Shown piece after piece: positions 9,068 through 17,996 of a stretch of DNA of 64,000 nt; position 1 is the stretch's first letter, and every line of letters starts with the position of its first letter. This DNA comes from Jeotgalibacillus terrae (GTDB lineage: Bacteria > Bacillota > Bacilli > Bacillales > Jeotgalibacillaceae): assembly GCF_016908195.1 (NCBI RefSeq), contig NZ_JAFBDK010000008.1, forward strand, positions 1-64,000, given 5' to 3'. Under the pieces are notes generated by a model. That model was not told the DNA's origin, ran no database searches, and was given only the letters and a program-made list of their open reading frames with translations. The position numbers and the translations under genes were made by a program.

Positions 9068-10531
9068 TTATTCAATTCCCCGGTTCATTGCAGTGATGCG
9101 ATATGTCAGATCAGCACCTGCTTCTATCGCTAATTCTTTTTCTTCAGACAGTGGAAAAACTCTGCATGTGAAAACTGCTTCCCCGTCATTAATAAAAATT
9201 TCTGCAATACTATGATCAATAAAAACTTCGATTTTTCTTAAACCTTCATTAAGTGTGACTTCTCTTGATGTACCGAACTGTGGTTCAGTTACGTGGTGCA
9301 TGCGTGAGCGATCTATGCTTACTTTCTTTGAAGCATGATCAAAAGTAAGATTAAGGGATTCTTCTGCAGAATGGAACAGCTTTAGTTTTGTATCAGCTGA
9401 ATCCGCTAAATCAAGTTCCCCTCGCCATGCTTTTATCGTGCCCAGATCAATCTCAGATTTACCGGATGACATGTCTCCTGCAGCTACCTCTGAGCCATTC
9501 AGCAGATCGAGTGAACGGTCAGGACGCTGGTGCAGCCTGTTGCCTTTCCGTACAAGCTCGCGCGGCAATGTCAGGCAGTGTGCCCATTTATTTTCATCTG
9601 TCGGAAAGTCCACTTCTCCTACGCCTGCCCAGCCATATAAGAGACGCTTTCCTTCAGCTTCAAAGCTTTGCGGTGCATAGAAATCAAACCCTTTATCAAG
9701 CTCATGGTACTCATCTACCTGGAAAGTGAGGCTGTCTGTATCAAGCTCCCCCGCCACATAGATTGTGTTAAATACATTATGGAAATCTTCACCTTCAGGT
9801 TCTATTCCCTGAGGAGAAAAAATGAGAAAATCTTTTCCATCAAGCTCAAAATAATCCGGACATTCCCACATATACCCTGAAAGATTTATCCTCACATCAA
9901 GCTCGCCCATAAAGGTCCAGTCAAGCGCATCAGGTGAACGGTACACAATAATCGCACCAGTCTCATCCATACGCTGAGCGCCGAGCAGCATATAGTAATG
10001 GCCATTCTTTTCAAATACTTTCGGATCTCTTACATGACCTGTATAGCCTTCAGGCACCCCTTTGATCAGCGGGTTATGTTCATATTTACGAATCTCCCCG
10101 TCTTGATTCATAATGGCAAGACACTGATGTGCGTCACGTTCAACAGGCCCATACTTCACATTACCTGTGTAATATAAGTAAAGCTCTTCTCCCACCTGCA
10201 GAGACGCCCCTGAATAGGCACCATGTGATTCATAATCCTCTGTCGGAATAATAGCGGTGTCATGTCTTTTGAATTGAGCCAGATCTTTTGAAGATACATG
10301 CGCCCAGTGCTTCATTCCATGGTAAGCACCATAAGGATACCACTGGTAAAAGACATGATATTCCCCGTTGAACCAGGCGAGTCCATTCGGATCATTTAAC
10401 AGACCATACTGAGGATGAATATGAAAAGAAGGCTTCCATTCATCTTGAGCAGACTGCTGTTGCAGCGCTTCAAGCTCTCCCTCTTCTGCTTCTAAAATCG
10501 TTCGGTACTTCGGTTCAAAATAGCGTGTCAT
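9068..10531 (-). CDS. sacA: GH32 sucrose-6-phosphate hydrolase
   Basis: 487 residues from the ATG at 10531, which has AGGAGG 5 bp upstream; the longer ORF to 10600 would run into the PTS gene. Five-blade GH32 motifs are present: the nucleophile Asp47 in LNDPNGL, the transition-state Asp in VRDPKVF and the acid/base Glu in WECPDYF, followed by a C-terminal beta-sandwich. It cleaves sucrose 6-phosphate delivered by the PTS permease encoded 13 bp upstream. The family shares motifs with levanases and fructanases, but the adjacent sucrose-type EIIBC and cytoplasmic (signal-less) N-terminus favour this activity. Confidence 0.92.
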   Translation of the reverse strand: MTRYFEPKYRTILEAEEGELEALQQQSAQDEWKPSFHIHPQYGLLNDPNGLAWFNGEYHVFYQWYPYGAYHGMKHWAHVSSKDLAQFKRHDTAIIPTEDYESHGAYSGASLQVGEELYLYYTGNVKYGPVERDAHQCLAIMNQDGEIRKYEHNPLIKGVPEGYTGHVRDPKVFEKNGHYYMLLGAQRMDETGAIIVYRSPDALDWTFMGELDVRINLSGYMWECPDYFELDGKDFLIFSPQGIEPEGEDFHNVFNTIYVAGELDTDSLTFQVDEYHELDKGFDFYAPQSFEAEGKRLLYGWAGVGEVDFPTDENKWAHCLTLPRELVRKGNRLHQRPDRSLDLLNGSEVAAGDMSSGKSEIDLGTIKAWRGELDLADSADTKLKLFHSAEESLNLTFDHASKKVSIDRSRMHHVTEPQFGTSREVTLNEGLRKIEVFIDHSIAEIFINDGEAVFTCRVFPLSEEKELAIEAGADLTYRITAMNRGIE

Positions 10532-10544
10532 ACCGCTCCTCCTA

Positions 10545-11978
10545 TTACACATCAAAACTTGGGTTCTTAATCTTTCCATATAAAGCTGTAAATACAGCAC
10601 CTAAAGCAAGTGCAGCAACATTGGCGATGACATAATGAAGGTGTCCTCCACCGGTTGTTGATACGATCGCGATTCCCGGAACGGCTGTTGCCCCGAAACC
10701 GAGTGCGTTAATATTTAAAAAGAATACATATGCCCCTGCAATTGCACTTGCAAGACAGCCGGCAATCAGCGGGAACTTATAGCGTACGTTAATCCCGAAT
10801 AAAGCTGGTTCTGAAATCCCAAATAAAATTGAACCAAATGATGAAATACCAATCTGACGGGCCTTCTTATCGTGCCAGCGAAGGTACAGGTAACCAAGTA
10901 CCGCACCACCCTGACCCATCAGCGCAACTGACATCAGCGGCATGATAAAGTTCAGGCCCGTATCCGCAACCAACTGAGCCTCCACAGCACCAATCACGTG
11001 ATGAAGACCAGTGATGACAATCACCTGCTGTACGCCTGCAAAAATAACAAAGCCGACAACACCAAGATTTTCAGTAGCCCACAGCAGACTAGACGTTAAT
11101 CCTTCAGCAAGGAATCGGCCGATTGGTCCAACAACAATAAACAATAGCAGACCCGATAATGTGACTGTCAAAAACGGTGCTAAAAACAGCTTAATCATAT
11201 CCGGAACAACGCGAGAAAAGAACTTATCAAGCTTTGCGACAACAAGCCCCATCAGCAAAGCCACAATGATTCCGCCCTGAAAACCTACAAGTTCAACGTT
11301 GAGGCCCAGGATATTAATTAATTCCGCATCAACCGCGCCGCTTGCCACATCATAGGCATTTCCAAGATCCGGATGAAGCATGATGGCCCCGATCACAAGA
11401 CCTAAAACAGGGTTCCCGCCAAACCTTTTTGTTGCAGACCATACAACGAGCAATGGCAGAATCGTAAAGATCCCCGTTGACATAATCTGAATAAATCTAT
11501 TTACACCAGTAATCGATGGGAACATCTCTACAACTGACTGTTCTCCAAACACGCCCGGCTGACTGAGCAGTCCTGTAATCCCCATTAACAGCGCCGCTGC
11601 TAACAGACCCGGAATGATTTGTACAAATACATCTGATAATGCTTTAATGCCACGCTGAAATGCATTCTGCTTTTTAGCAGATTCGCCTTTTACATCACTG
11701 AGAGACATATCCTCCATACCAGCCTGCTGCTGGAATACCTGATAGACATCGTTCACTGTACCAGCACCAAAAATAATCTGCAGCTGGTCCCCTGCAATAA
11801 ATGCCCCTTTTACATAATCAAGCTGCTCTATATCTTTTATTGAAATCTTTTCCTGATCCTCTGTGACAATCCGAAGACGTGTCGCACAATGTGCTGCTCC
11901 CTGGATATTTTCTTTTCCACCAATAAGACGAATGACTTCTTTTACAGTCGGTTCGTATTTCTGAAGCTTACCACTCAT
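10545..11978 (-). CDS. Sucrose-type PTS transporter subunit EIIBC
   Basis: 477 residues. The N-terminal EIIB domain has its phosphocysteine in GAAHCATRLR. It is followed by the EIIC channel with about ten membrane segments and the conserved ITGLHHVIGAVEAQL and GISEPALFGIN blocks. It imports and phosphorylates sucrose (family: glucose/sucrose EIIBC). No EIIA domain is fused or encoded nearby, so it must borrow EIIA from another system, as B. subtilis SacP does. AGGAGAAACTTC precedes the ATG. It is probably repressed by the LacI protein encoded upstream, through the palindromes in its leader. Confidence 0.92.
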   Translation of the reverse strand: MSGKLQKYEPTVKEVIRLIGGKENIQGAAHCATRLRIVTEDQEKISIKDIEQLDYVKGAFIAGDQLQIIFGAGTVNDVYQVFQQQAGMEDMSLSDVKGESAKKQNAFQRGIKALSDVFVQIIPGLLAAALLMGITGLLSQPGVFGEQSVVEMFPSITGVNRFIQIMSTGIFTILPLLVVWSATKRFGGNPVLGLVIGAIMLHPDLGNAYDVASGAVDAELINILGLNVELVGFQGGIIVALLMGLVVAKLDKFFSRVVPDMIKLFLAPFLTVTLSGLLLFIVVGPIGRFLAEGLTSSLLWATENLGVVGFVIFAGVQQVIVITGLHHVIGAVEAQLVADTGLNFIMPLMSVALMGQGGAVLGYLYLRWHDKKARQIGISSFGSILFGISEPALFGINVRYKFPLIAGCLASAIAGAYVFFLNINALGFGATAVPGIAIVSTTGGGHLHYVIANVAALALGAVFTALYGKIKNPSFDV

Positions 11979-12019
11979 GAAGTTTCTCCTTTCAAGTGAA
12001 CCGGTAACTTACTCCTTTA

Positions 12020-12078
12020 TGGAACCGGTTCCATTTTTAGACTTTTATAAGGAACCGACAGTTATAGAACCGGTTCCA
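12020..12078 (-). promoter_or_regulatory. Two LacI-type operators in front of the PTS-sucrase genes
   Basis: TGGAACCGGTTCCA (12020-12033) is a perfect 14-bp palindrome. TAGAACCGGTTCCA (12065-12078) is nearly the same, 45 bp away. Related half-sites are GGAACCGACA (12051-12060) and TGAACCGGTAA (11997-12007). The CG centre is typical of LacI/GalR operators; the repressor gene is adjacent. Confidence 0.85.
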
Positions 12079-12121
12079 CAAATTGATTTTAAAACACGAG
12101 TCTTAAAAAAGCAAGACTTTT

Positions 12122-12135
12122 TGTAAGCGCTATTT
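12122..12135. promoter_or_regulatory. Candidate catabolite-responsive element
   Basis: TGTAAGCGCTATTT matches 12 of 14 positions of the cre consensus TGWAANCGNTNWCA. It overlaps the end of the LacI gene upstream of the PTS operon, a sensible place for CcpA control. Weak on sequence alone. Confidence 0.35.
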
Positions 12136-13116
12136 TTTCCCTTTTATGCTTTCGCCCGGTCGAAGTGAGAATCCCGGCCTTTGCAGGAAGTCTACAGGCT
12201 CGGATTGGATCATTTTTTCTATTGTACGGGCTGCCAATGAGCCAGTTTCCTGGTAATTGAATGCGATCGTAGCAAGGGAAGGGTGAATCATTTCCGATAC
12301 TGTGTAACCTCCGAATCCGCTGATAGCCAGGTCTTCAGGAATGCGATATCCTTTTTCTCTGGCAACGCGCATTGCACCTAATGCAATTGTGTCTGTCGCA
12401 CAGATCAGAGCCGTTGAGGCGGTTTCTGCAAGACTTTTTCCGGCTGCTGCTATCGCACTGTTAAAATCGAATCCGCTTTCGAAAAACGAGAATGTCTCTG
12501 CGCCGTGATCTTTACAGCCGTCTTTCACTCCCTGCTTCCGTCTCTGACCCACTGCTTCATCAGCTTCATGAACACCTATATAAGAAATGTCCGCATGACC
12601 TGCTGAAGCGATATATTTCCCCATTTCATAGCCTGCCTGATAATCATCGAACACGATACAATGGGTCCGCTTGGCTTCCTGTCCAATGACGAGCAGTGGT
12701 ATGGTGAGCTCACTGAACAATTCAAGATGCGCAGGCGTAATCTCTGTAGCAAACAAAATCATCCCGTCTACCTTCTGGCGCTGCAGGTTTTGCAGACTTT
12801 CGAGTTCCCTGTCTATACTGTGACTCGTATTAATTATGAGCGTTGTGAACCCTGTTGCACGCAGTTCTTCATCTATTTTGATCAGGATCTTAGATGTAAC
12901 AAATGAATCAAGTGCAGGCGCGACAACACCTATAAAGCCTGTTTTTTTAGATTTCAGGCTTCTTGCGAAAGAATTCGGTTCATAGTTATGTGCTTCAACA
13001 ACTCGCCTGATTTTTTCACTTGTACGCGGACTGATCCGCCCTCCGTTCAGGTAGCGGGAGACCGTGCTTTTCGCAACGCCTGCCTCTTTGGCTATCTCAT
13101 TGATCGTAACTTTCAT
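12130..13116 (-). CDS. LacI-family transcriptional regulator of sucrose genes
   Basis: 328 residues from the ATG at 13116 (MKVTINEIAKEAGVAKSTVSRYLNG); the upstream ATG at 13137 lacks a ribosome site. The N-terminal LacI HTH with hinge region (PNSFARSLKSKKT) is followed by a periplasmic-binding-protein-like effector domain (IGVVAPALDSF, LICATDTIALGAM). It is likely the repressor binding the two AACCGGTT palindromes between it and the PTS gene; the effector (a sucrose- or fructose-derived phosphosugar) is inferred. Confidence 0.9.
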   Translation of the reverse strand: MKVTINEIAKEAGVAKSTVSRYLNGGRISPRTSEKIRRVVEAHNYEPNSFARSLKSKKTGFIGVVAPALDSFVTSKILIKIDEELRATGFTTLIINTSHSIDRELESLQNLQRQKVDGMILFATEITPAHLELFSELTIPLLVIGQEAKRTHCIVFDDYQAGYEMGKYIASAGHADISYIGVHEADEAVGQRRKQGVKDGCKDHGAETFSFFESGFDFNSAIAAAGKSLAETASTALICATDTIALGAMRVAREKGYRIPEDLAISGFGGYTVSEMIHPSLATIAFNYQETGSLAARTIEKMIQSEPVDFLQRPGFSLRPGESIKGKK

Positions 13117-13213
13117 AAATAACCCACTCCGTATCATTTCTTTGAATTAAGCATAACGGAAAATGAAGAAATAGGTAAGAGGGATCTATTGCGTCAGACA
13201 TTGGTTTTTCGTG

Positions 13214-13395
13214 GGCTCTGTTAAAAAGGGCTGTTGATTTCCGCTCCAGGGGGAACGCTTTCCGCAGGGCGTGCGGTGAGCCTCCTCGCGCTTCGCGCTG
13301 TGGGGTCTCACCTGTCACCCTTCTCCTGCTGGAGTCGTCCCCCTTCCGCTGCAATCACCAGCTGCGCTAAAACAACATTGACCTTTAACAAAGTT
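13214..13395 (+). repeat. MITE-like dispersed repeat, full-length copy
   Basis: About 182 bp, no ORF. The ends are imperfect inverted repeats (CTCTGTTAAAAAGGG at left; CCTTTAACAAAG at right). The interior is strongly palindromic: CTTTCCGCAGGGCGTGCGG, CTCGCGCTTCGCGC, then the blocks shared with 95-204 and 26107-26309. Confidence 0.8.
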
Positions 13396-13404
13396 TTCCC
13401 GTTA

Positions 13405-13441
13405 AAAAACCTCTTCAGCTTTCTCAGCTGAAGAGGTTTTT
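13405..13441 (-). terminator. Terminator of the superoxide dismutase gene
   Basis: 16-bp perfect stem (13405-13420 with 13426-13441), 5-nt loop TTCTC, T-tail on the minus strand. Abuts the stop codon at 13442. Confidence 0.9.
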
Positions 13442-13990
13442 CTATCCTTTCATTTCGCCACAGGCAATACGCGCTCCGGCATTTCCAGCGGGGTCTGTCT
13501 GATAATCGTCAGCTTGTTCGTGAATAACAATCGCACTACCGTCTTCATCAAGCAAAGAGTGCGCACTGCCTTTTTGAAGCGTCACTTTTTCGACGGTCAG
13601 TTCCAGATTAATGGATCCATCCTCGTCTACCATCAGATTCGGCAAATCGCCTGCATGATAACCTTTTGGATTTTCAAAGCCATGCTGCTTTTCTTCAGGG
13701 TTAAAATGACTGTCTGCCGATTCAAAATCAGGCGGTGTACACTTGCCGGTTTTATGAATATGAACGGCTTTTTCACCGGGTTCCATCCCTTTTACCGAGA
13801 GCTGAATCAGTACGCCATCATCCTTTTCCCTGAAAGTAGCTGAACCAATGTTTTCTCCATTAGTATTTATAACCTCAGATTCAATGACCGGTAAAGCACT
13901 TGCCGGAATACTGCTTTCATTCAGCAGCTGACAGCCGCCAAGTCCCGCAGCAGCTATACTGATGACCAGACCAATTGTATAAAACTTCAT
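13442..13990 (-). CDS. sodC: Cu,Zn superoxide dismutase family lipoprotein
   Basis: 182 residues from the ATG at 13990, downstream of AGGAGG. A lipoprotein signal ends in GLGGC (lipidated Cys20), so it is anchored outside the membrane. All metal ligands of classical SodC are visible: HIH, HFNP, KQHG, YHAGDLPN (His and Asp) and VIHEQADDY, as are the disulfide pair (GKC and ARIAC) and the active-site Arg in GARIACG. The full ligand set suggests real dismutase activity, whereas I recall that B. subtilis YojM lacks copper ligands. Monocistronic, with a strong terminator. Confidence 0.9.
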   Translation of the reverse strand: MKFYTIGLVISIAAAGLGGCQLLNESSIPASALPVIESEVINTNGENIGSATFREKDDGVLIQLSVKGMEPGEKAVHIHKTGKCTPPDFESADSHFNPEEKQHGFENPKGYHAGDLPNLMVDEDGSINLELTVEKVTLQKGSAHSLLDEDGSAIVIHEQADDYQTDPAGNAGARIACGEMKG

Positions 13991-14046
13991 TTCACCAGAA
14001 CCTCCTATTCTATTCAATAGGCTGTCCTGATTTCGTTAAAAATAAA

Positions 14047-14970
14047 CTACCTTCTTGCCATTGACATCAATGTGAATCCAATATTCGCAGGTCTTTCAGC
14101 TAACCGCTTCATAAAATAGGTGTACCAGTCTTTACCGAATGGCACATACACAACCACATTCCAGCCTTCACCAGCCAGCTCTTTCTGCTTTTCTTCTCTC
14201 ATCCCCTGAAGCATCTGGAATTCAAATTGATCTTTTGATAGCTGATGCTCTTTTACAAGATCCTTTACGAAATCAATCATATCGTTATCATGTGTAGCCA
14301 CTTGTGTATAGTTCCCTTTCAAAAGGCTCGTTTTCACAAGTGCTTTATAATTTTCATCTACTCTTTTTTTGTTATTCATATCTACATCTTTGTTTTCAAT
14401 ATAAGCACCCTTTACAAAACGGATGACAGGTGAGAAACGGTCCAGCCTTTTCACATCTGTCTCAGTTCTATACAGATTAGCCTGAAGCGCAATTCCAATA
14501 TTATCGTGATTTTCACGCAGGGTCTCAAAAACCGAGATAATGTCTTCACAATTTTTATATTCCTCCATGTTGATTGTAACGAAGACATCGTATTTTTTTG
14601 CTTCAATTAAAATATCATTCATATTCTGAATGACGGTTTCTTTATCAGTTTCAAGCCCGACACTGAAAAGCTTCAGTGAAATCTGAGCATTCAATTGTTC
14701 GTCCCTGATTGCGTGAATTGCTTTATAGCAGTTATCCACGTATTTCTTTGTATCTTCTTCATTTTCCACAAATTCACCCAGGCAATCGATCGTTGCACCA
14801 ATCCCATTCTGATTGAGCTTCTTTACCTGTTTCACCATATCCTTTGTCTTCTCACCACCCACAAAATGGGAACCGCCAAGCTCCATCCCCACACTTTCTG
14901 CAACATTTATAAGCAACTGATTATAAGCCAGAGTTAAAAAAAACTTATTCAAAGCATTTGCAACAATCAT
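14047..14970 (-). CDS. Proline dehydrogenase
   Basis: 307 residues, a single-domain PRODH TIM barrel. Motifs seen: GIGATIDCLGE, the FAD/substrate blocks VIRFVKGAYIE and VATHDND, FQMLQGM, VYVPFGKDWYTYFMKRLAERP. It oxidises proline to delta-1-pyrroline-5-carboxylate with FAD, at the membrane face. Closest in architecture to B. subtilis PutB/FadM. AGGAGG precedes the ATG. No P5C dehydrogenase or proline permease is adjacent; a glutamate dehydrogenase lies 3 kb away. Confidence 0.92.
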   Translation of the reverse strand: MIVANALNKFFLTLAYNQLLINVAESVGMELGGSHFVGGEKTKDMVKQVKKLNQNGIGATIDCLGEFVENEEDTKKYVDNCYKAIHAIRDEQLNAQISLKLFSVGLETDKETVIQNMNDILIEAKKYDVFVTINMEEYKNCEDIISVFETLRENHDNIGIALQANLYRTETDVKRLDRFSPVIRFVKGAYIENKDVDMNNKKRVDENYKALVKTSLLKGNYTQVATHDNDMIDFVKDLVKEHQLSKDQFEFQMLQGMREEKQKELAGEGWNVVVYVPFGKDWYTYFMKRLAERPANIGFTLMSMARR

Positions 14971-15109
14971 AATAAATCCTCCTTTAGTTGATCCAGTTCC
15001 TTACTAATTCCCCAATCCCGTTTTTGAAAACAACAGGGTAAGAAATTTTCCTTTGCCGGCACTGCATGTTAAAATAGGGATTGGACAAAACACTAAAGGA
15101 GTGCTACTC

Positions 15110-15544
15110 ATGGCTAAAACTGGTTATATCGATTTAACAAATGGACATAAAATTTCTTTTGAACTTTATCCGGAAGAAGCACCGGGCACAGTTGAAAACT
15201 TTGAAAAGCTTGCAAACGAAGGATTCTACGATGGTCTTAACTTCCACCGTGTCATCCCCGGTTTCGTAAGTCAAGGTGGATGCCCGAACAAAAACGGTAC
15301 AGGCGGCCCTGGTTACACAATCAAATGTGAAACAGAAGGCAACCCTCACCGTCATCAGCCAGGTTCATTATCAATGGCTCACGCTGGTAAAGACACTGGC
15401 GGCAGCCAATTCTTCATCGTACACGAAGCACAGCCTCACTTAGACGGCGTACACACAGTGTTCGGTAAAGTAACAGAAGGTCTTGAGCATGCACAAGGCA
15501 TGGAACAGGGCGCTGGCATCAACGAAATCCGTATCAACGGTTAA
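15110..15544 (+). CDS. ppiB: Cyclophilin-type peptidyl-prolyl isomerase
   Basis: 144 residues from the ATG at 15110 with AAAGGAG upstream; the in-frame ATG at 15053 has no ribosome site. A single cyclophilin domain without signal peptide: [13 protein letters not shown] (catalytic Arg), [31 protein letters not shown]. Cytoplasmic prolyl isomerase that assists folding. Single gene between a proline dehydrogenase (divergent) and a membrane-protein pair (convergent). Confidence 0.94.
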   Translation: MAKTGYIDLTNGHKISFELYPEEAPGTVENFEKLANEGFYDGLNFHRVIPGFVSQGGCPNKNGTGGPGYTIKCETEGNPHRHQPGSLSMAHAGKDTGGSQFFIVHEAQPHLDGVHTVFGKVTEGLEHAQGMEQGAGINEIRING

Positions 15545-15547
15545 TTA

Positions 15548-15586
15548 AAAACAGCTTTGGAGGCGAATGCCCCCAAAGCTGTTTTT
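15548..15586 (+). terminator. Terminator of ppiB
   Basis: AAACAGCTTTGG paired with CCAAAGCTGTTT, followed by TTTTTG. It begins 4 bp after the stop codon. Confidence 0.88.
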
Positions 15587-15592
15587 TGTTAT

Positions 15593-15706
15593 TCAATCTG
15601 TATTGGTCCACCAATAGACCAGAATCATAAACAAAATCATTAAAATACCAGCCCCAATATAGAAACCGTCAGGCACATATTCTCCTCCAAAAAAACTGAA
15701 TAACAA
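15593..15706 (-). CDS. 37-residue membrane miniprotein
   Basis: An ORF starting at TTG 15706 with GAGGAG 7 bp upstream, overlapping the end of the preceding gene's control region. The product has one long hydrophobic helix (IGAGILMILFMILVYWW) after a short Gly/aromatic head and ends in TNTD. It directly follows the DUF1648 gene (stop at 15718), so the two are probably co-transcribed. Unrecognised family. Support is the ribosome site, the clean single-helix composition and the operon position. Confidence 0.55.
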   Translation of the reverse strand: MLFSFFGGEYVPDGFYIGAGILMILFMILVYWWTNTD

Positions 15707-15717
15707 ATGATCACTCC

Positions 15718-16218
15718 TCAATTCCTGAACGACTTAAAAACAAACCATCCCATCGACACAAATAACAGGGTTAGGAAGACCGGCATCACACCGGGTGTCA
15801 GATTAACGCTTTCTCCACTTCCGATCAACGTCATTTCATATGTGATATAAGCAAATAATAACACGCTGAGGTTTTTAATCACATTCATCATCAGTACGCC
15901 ATTCAAATATTGTCTTTCTGCATTTTCTTCAGTAATTTTTACCAGATAATTATAAGTGTGCGGTATTCTCTCAAGTCCGGTCATCCCGCCCCACATAAAA
16001 AAGCCGATGACCGGCAGCATGATGGCTGTCCATTTTCCGCCAAAACCATCTGCCTCACCCGAAGCATTAAAATGAATCGGTATCGTATCTGCAAGGTCTC
16101 CCCATGACATTGCCAGATACACAGAAGCTGCAATCAGCAGAATAAGAGAGATCGCACTCAGTAACTTTGCCCAAAAAGGTGTATGGATCTTTACAATCGG
16201 TCTGTCAGAATGAATCAT
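15718..16218 (-). CDS. DUF1648 domain membrane protein
   Basis: 166 residues from the ATG at 16218 (GGGGGG 6 bp upstream). The N-terminal DUF1648 region has IPIHFNASGEADGFGGK, the hallmark seen in SdpI-type immunity and related proteins. Four hydrophobic helices. The C-terminal half is shorter than in SdpI, so a toxin-immunity role cannot be assumed. Operon with the miniprotein downstream. Confidence 0.8.
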   Translation of the reverse strand: MIHSDRPIVKIHTPFWAKLLSAISLILLIAASVYLAMSWGDLADTIPIHFNASGEADGFGGKWTAIMLPVIGFFMWGGMTGLERIPHTYNYLVKITEENAERQYLNGVLMMNVIKNLSVLLFAYITYEMTLIGSGESVNLTPGVMPVFLTLLFVSMGWFVFKSFRN

Positions 16219-16599
16219 ATTTATCCCCCCAAAAATGCTCTTACCAATTATACGAATAATTGGTTTGAATGTTCCCAAGTTTATAAATGAAGAAATAATG
16301 ACTTAAAAATACTTCAATTCTTAAATTTTTTTGCCGTCAAATTATTCGTTCTTTCAATTATATATATCATTTTCCCAAAAACTTTATGTCTATTTGCCAG
16401 GGTACAGGTCATTTCATGTCACCGTATCATTCATTTTTGGATAAAAATACATATAAAAAGGTTCATATGATCATAGTCAGTTATTTTTATACCCTCTATT
16501 AGTATATGAATCTCAGAAAATTTTCCCGATAACCAAACCCGGCATCCTTTGATAGGATGAAGTTGTTCACAAAATATTTCGAAAAAGGGAGTCGGGAAA
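16219..16599. other. AT-rich non-coding leader between divergent genes
   Basis: 381 bp without a supported gene, between the DUF1648 gene and the subtilase. It is AT-rich and carries the subtilase ribosome site (AAAGGGAG at its right end). I see no clear operator, repeat or riboswitch. Confidence 0.6.
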
Positions 16600-17865
16600 A
16601 TGAAGAAAAGAAGTATGATCATGAGCTTATTGCTCGCAGCTAGTCTGTCTGTTCCTTCTGTTGCAAGTGCAGCACCGGATCAGGAAAGAGGTCAGGAAAC
16701 ATTCCGCGTATATGTAGAGACTACAGGATTCTCTGCTCAGAGTACGAATCAGTCTCTGAAAAAGCAATACGAGCCTCGCTGGGAACTGACTGAGAATGGC
16801 TTTTCTACAGAAATGAACGAAAAGCAGTTCAATGCCCTCCAGAAAAATAAGAATCTAAAAGTTACAAAGGTTCAGGAAGTAGAAATTGAAACAGATGTCC
16901 GCGCAAATGGATACGAAACAATGGCGGGTGAATATCCGACTCAGCAGACACCGTGGGGAATAAAAGCAATCTATAACAATGCATACCAGACAACCACTTC
17001 TGGTGGCTCAGGTGTAAATATTGCTGTTCTTGATACTGGCGTTTACACAAGTCATTACGACCTTGTGAACACAGTAGAACAGTGTAAGGATTTCACTCAG
17101 TCTACTCCACTTGTCAATGGTGCCTGCAATGATGCCAATGGCCATGGTACACACGTTGCCGGTTCTGCTTTAGCTGATGGCGGCAGTGACAACGCCGGGA
17201 TCTACGGTGTTGCACCGGACGCAGATCTTTGGGCTTACAAAGTCTTAGGTGATAACGGTTCAGGTTACTCAGATGATATTGCTGCAGCCATCCGTCACGC
17301 AGCAGATCAGGCTTCAGCGACAAGAACCAAAACAGTGATTAACATGTCACTTGGTTCGGCAGGACAGGATCCTCTGATTTCTAACGCTGTGAACTATGCT
17401 TACAGTAAAGGTGTACTTGTTGTAGCAGCATCAGGTAACTCAGGTCCTAATCAGGGCTCAATTGGGTACCCGGGTGCACTGACAAACACAATTGCAGTAG
17501 CAGCACTTGAAAACCGTCAGCAAAATGGTACATATCGTGTAGCTGACTTTTCTTCACGCGGCTACAGTCAGACTGATGGTGACTACGTAATCCAGCAGGG
17601 TGATGTTGAAATTTCAGCTCCAGGTGCTTCCATTTATTCAACTTGGCCTGGTGGCGGCTATAACACAATCAGCGGTACATCAATGGCAACACCTCACGTG
17701 GCAGGACTTGCAGCAAAAGTCTGGGCGGAAAACCCATACTTCTCTCACACCCAGCTTCGTGCGGAGCTTCAAAACCGTGCTGCATCAAATGATATCCTTG
17801 GCGGATACGGTGCAGGATACGGCGATGACTATGCTTCAGGCTTCGGGTTTGCAAAAGTAAACTAA
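16600..17865 (+). CDS. Secreted subtilisin-like serine protease
   Basis: 421 residues. A Sec signal (KKRSMIMSLLLAASLSVPSVASA) is followed by a short I9-like propeptide (to about residue 110) and the S8 catalytic domain. The triad is Asp145 (IAVLDTGV), His182 (NGHGTHVAG) and Ser361 (SGTSMATPHVAG); the oxyanion Asn is in ASGNSGP. A Cys pair (QCKDFT and NGACND) and Asp-rich loops resemble the cold-active subtilisins described from Planococcaceae-type isolates. It is an extracellular scavenging protease. Strong terminator downstream. Confidence 0.94.
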   Translation: MKKRSMIMSLLLAASLSVPSVASAAPDQERGQETFRVYVETTGFSAQSTNQSLKKQYEPRWELTENGFSTEMNEKQFNALQKNKNLKVTKVQEVEIETDVRANGYETMAGEYPTQQTPWGIKAIYNNAYQTTTSGGSGVNIAVLDTGVYTSHYDLVNTVEQCKDFTQSTPLVNGACNDANGHGTHVAGSALADGGSDNAGIYGVAPDADLWAYKVLGDNGSGYSDDIAAAIRHAADQASATRTKTVINMSLGSAGQDPLISNAVNYAYSKGVLVVAASGNSGPNQGSIGYPGALTNTIAVAALENRQQNGTYRVADFSSRGYSQTDGDYVIQQGDVEISAPGASIYSTWPGGGYNTISGTSMATPHVAGLAAKVWAENPYFSHTQLRAELQNRAASNDILGGYGAGYGDDYASGFGFAKVN

Positions 17866-17924
17866 TTTTTAATTTGTATCAGTAATAGCATCACTCTAAT
17901 TTACCCCCTTTTACACATAATTTT

Positions 17925-17968
17925 AAGGCTGTCCCGTAAGCATAATGCTTACAGGACAGCCCTTTTTT
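17925..17968 (+). terminator. Terminator between subtilase and glutamate dehydrogenase
   Basis: Long imperfect hairpin (GGCTGTCC, then GTAAGCAT paired with ATGCTTAC, then GGACAGCC) ending in CCTTTTTT on the plus strand. It may also serve the convergent gene. Confidence 0.85.
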
Positions 17969-17996
17969 GGTTCTGTTAAATTTGCCAAAGCGTTTT

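Noticed and set aside
15718-16218. SdpI immunity protein
   Set aside because: Only the DUF1648 half is present and no sdpABC genes are adjacent, so an immunity function is not supported.
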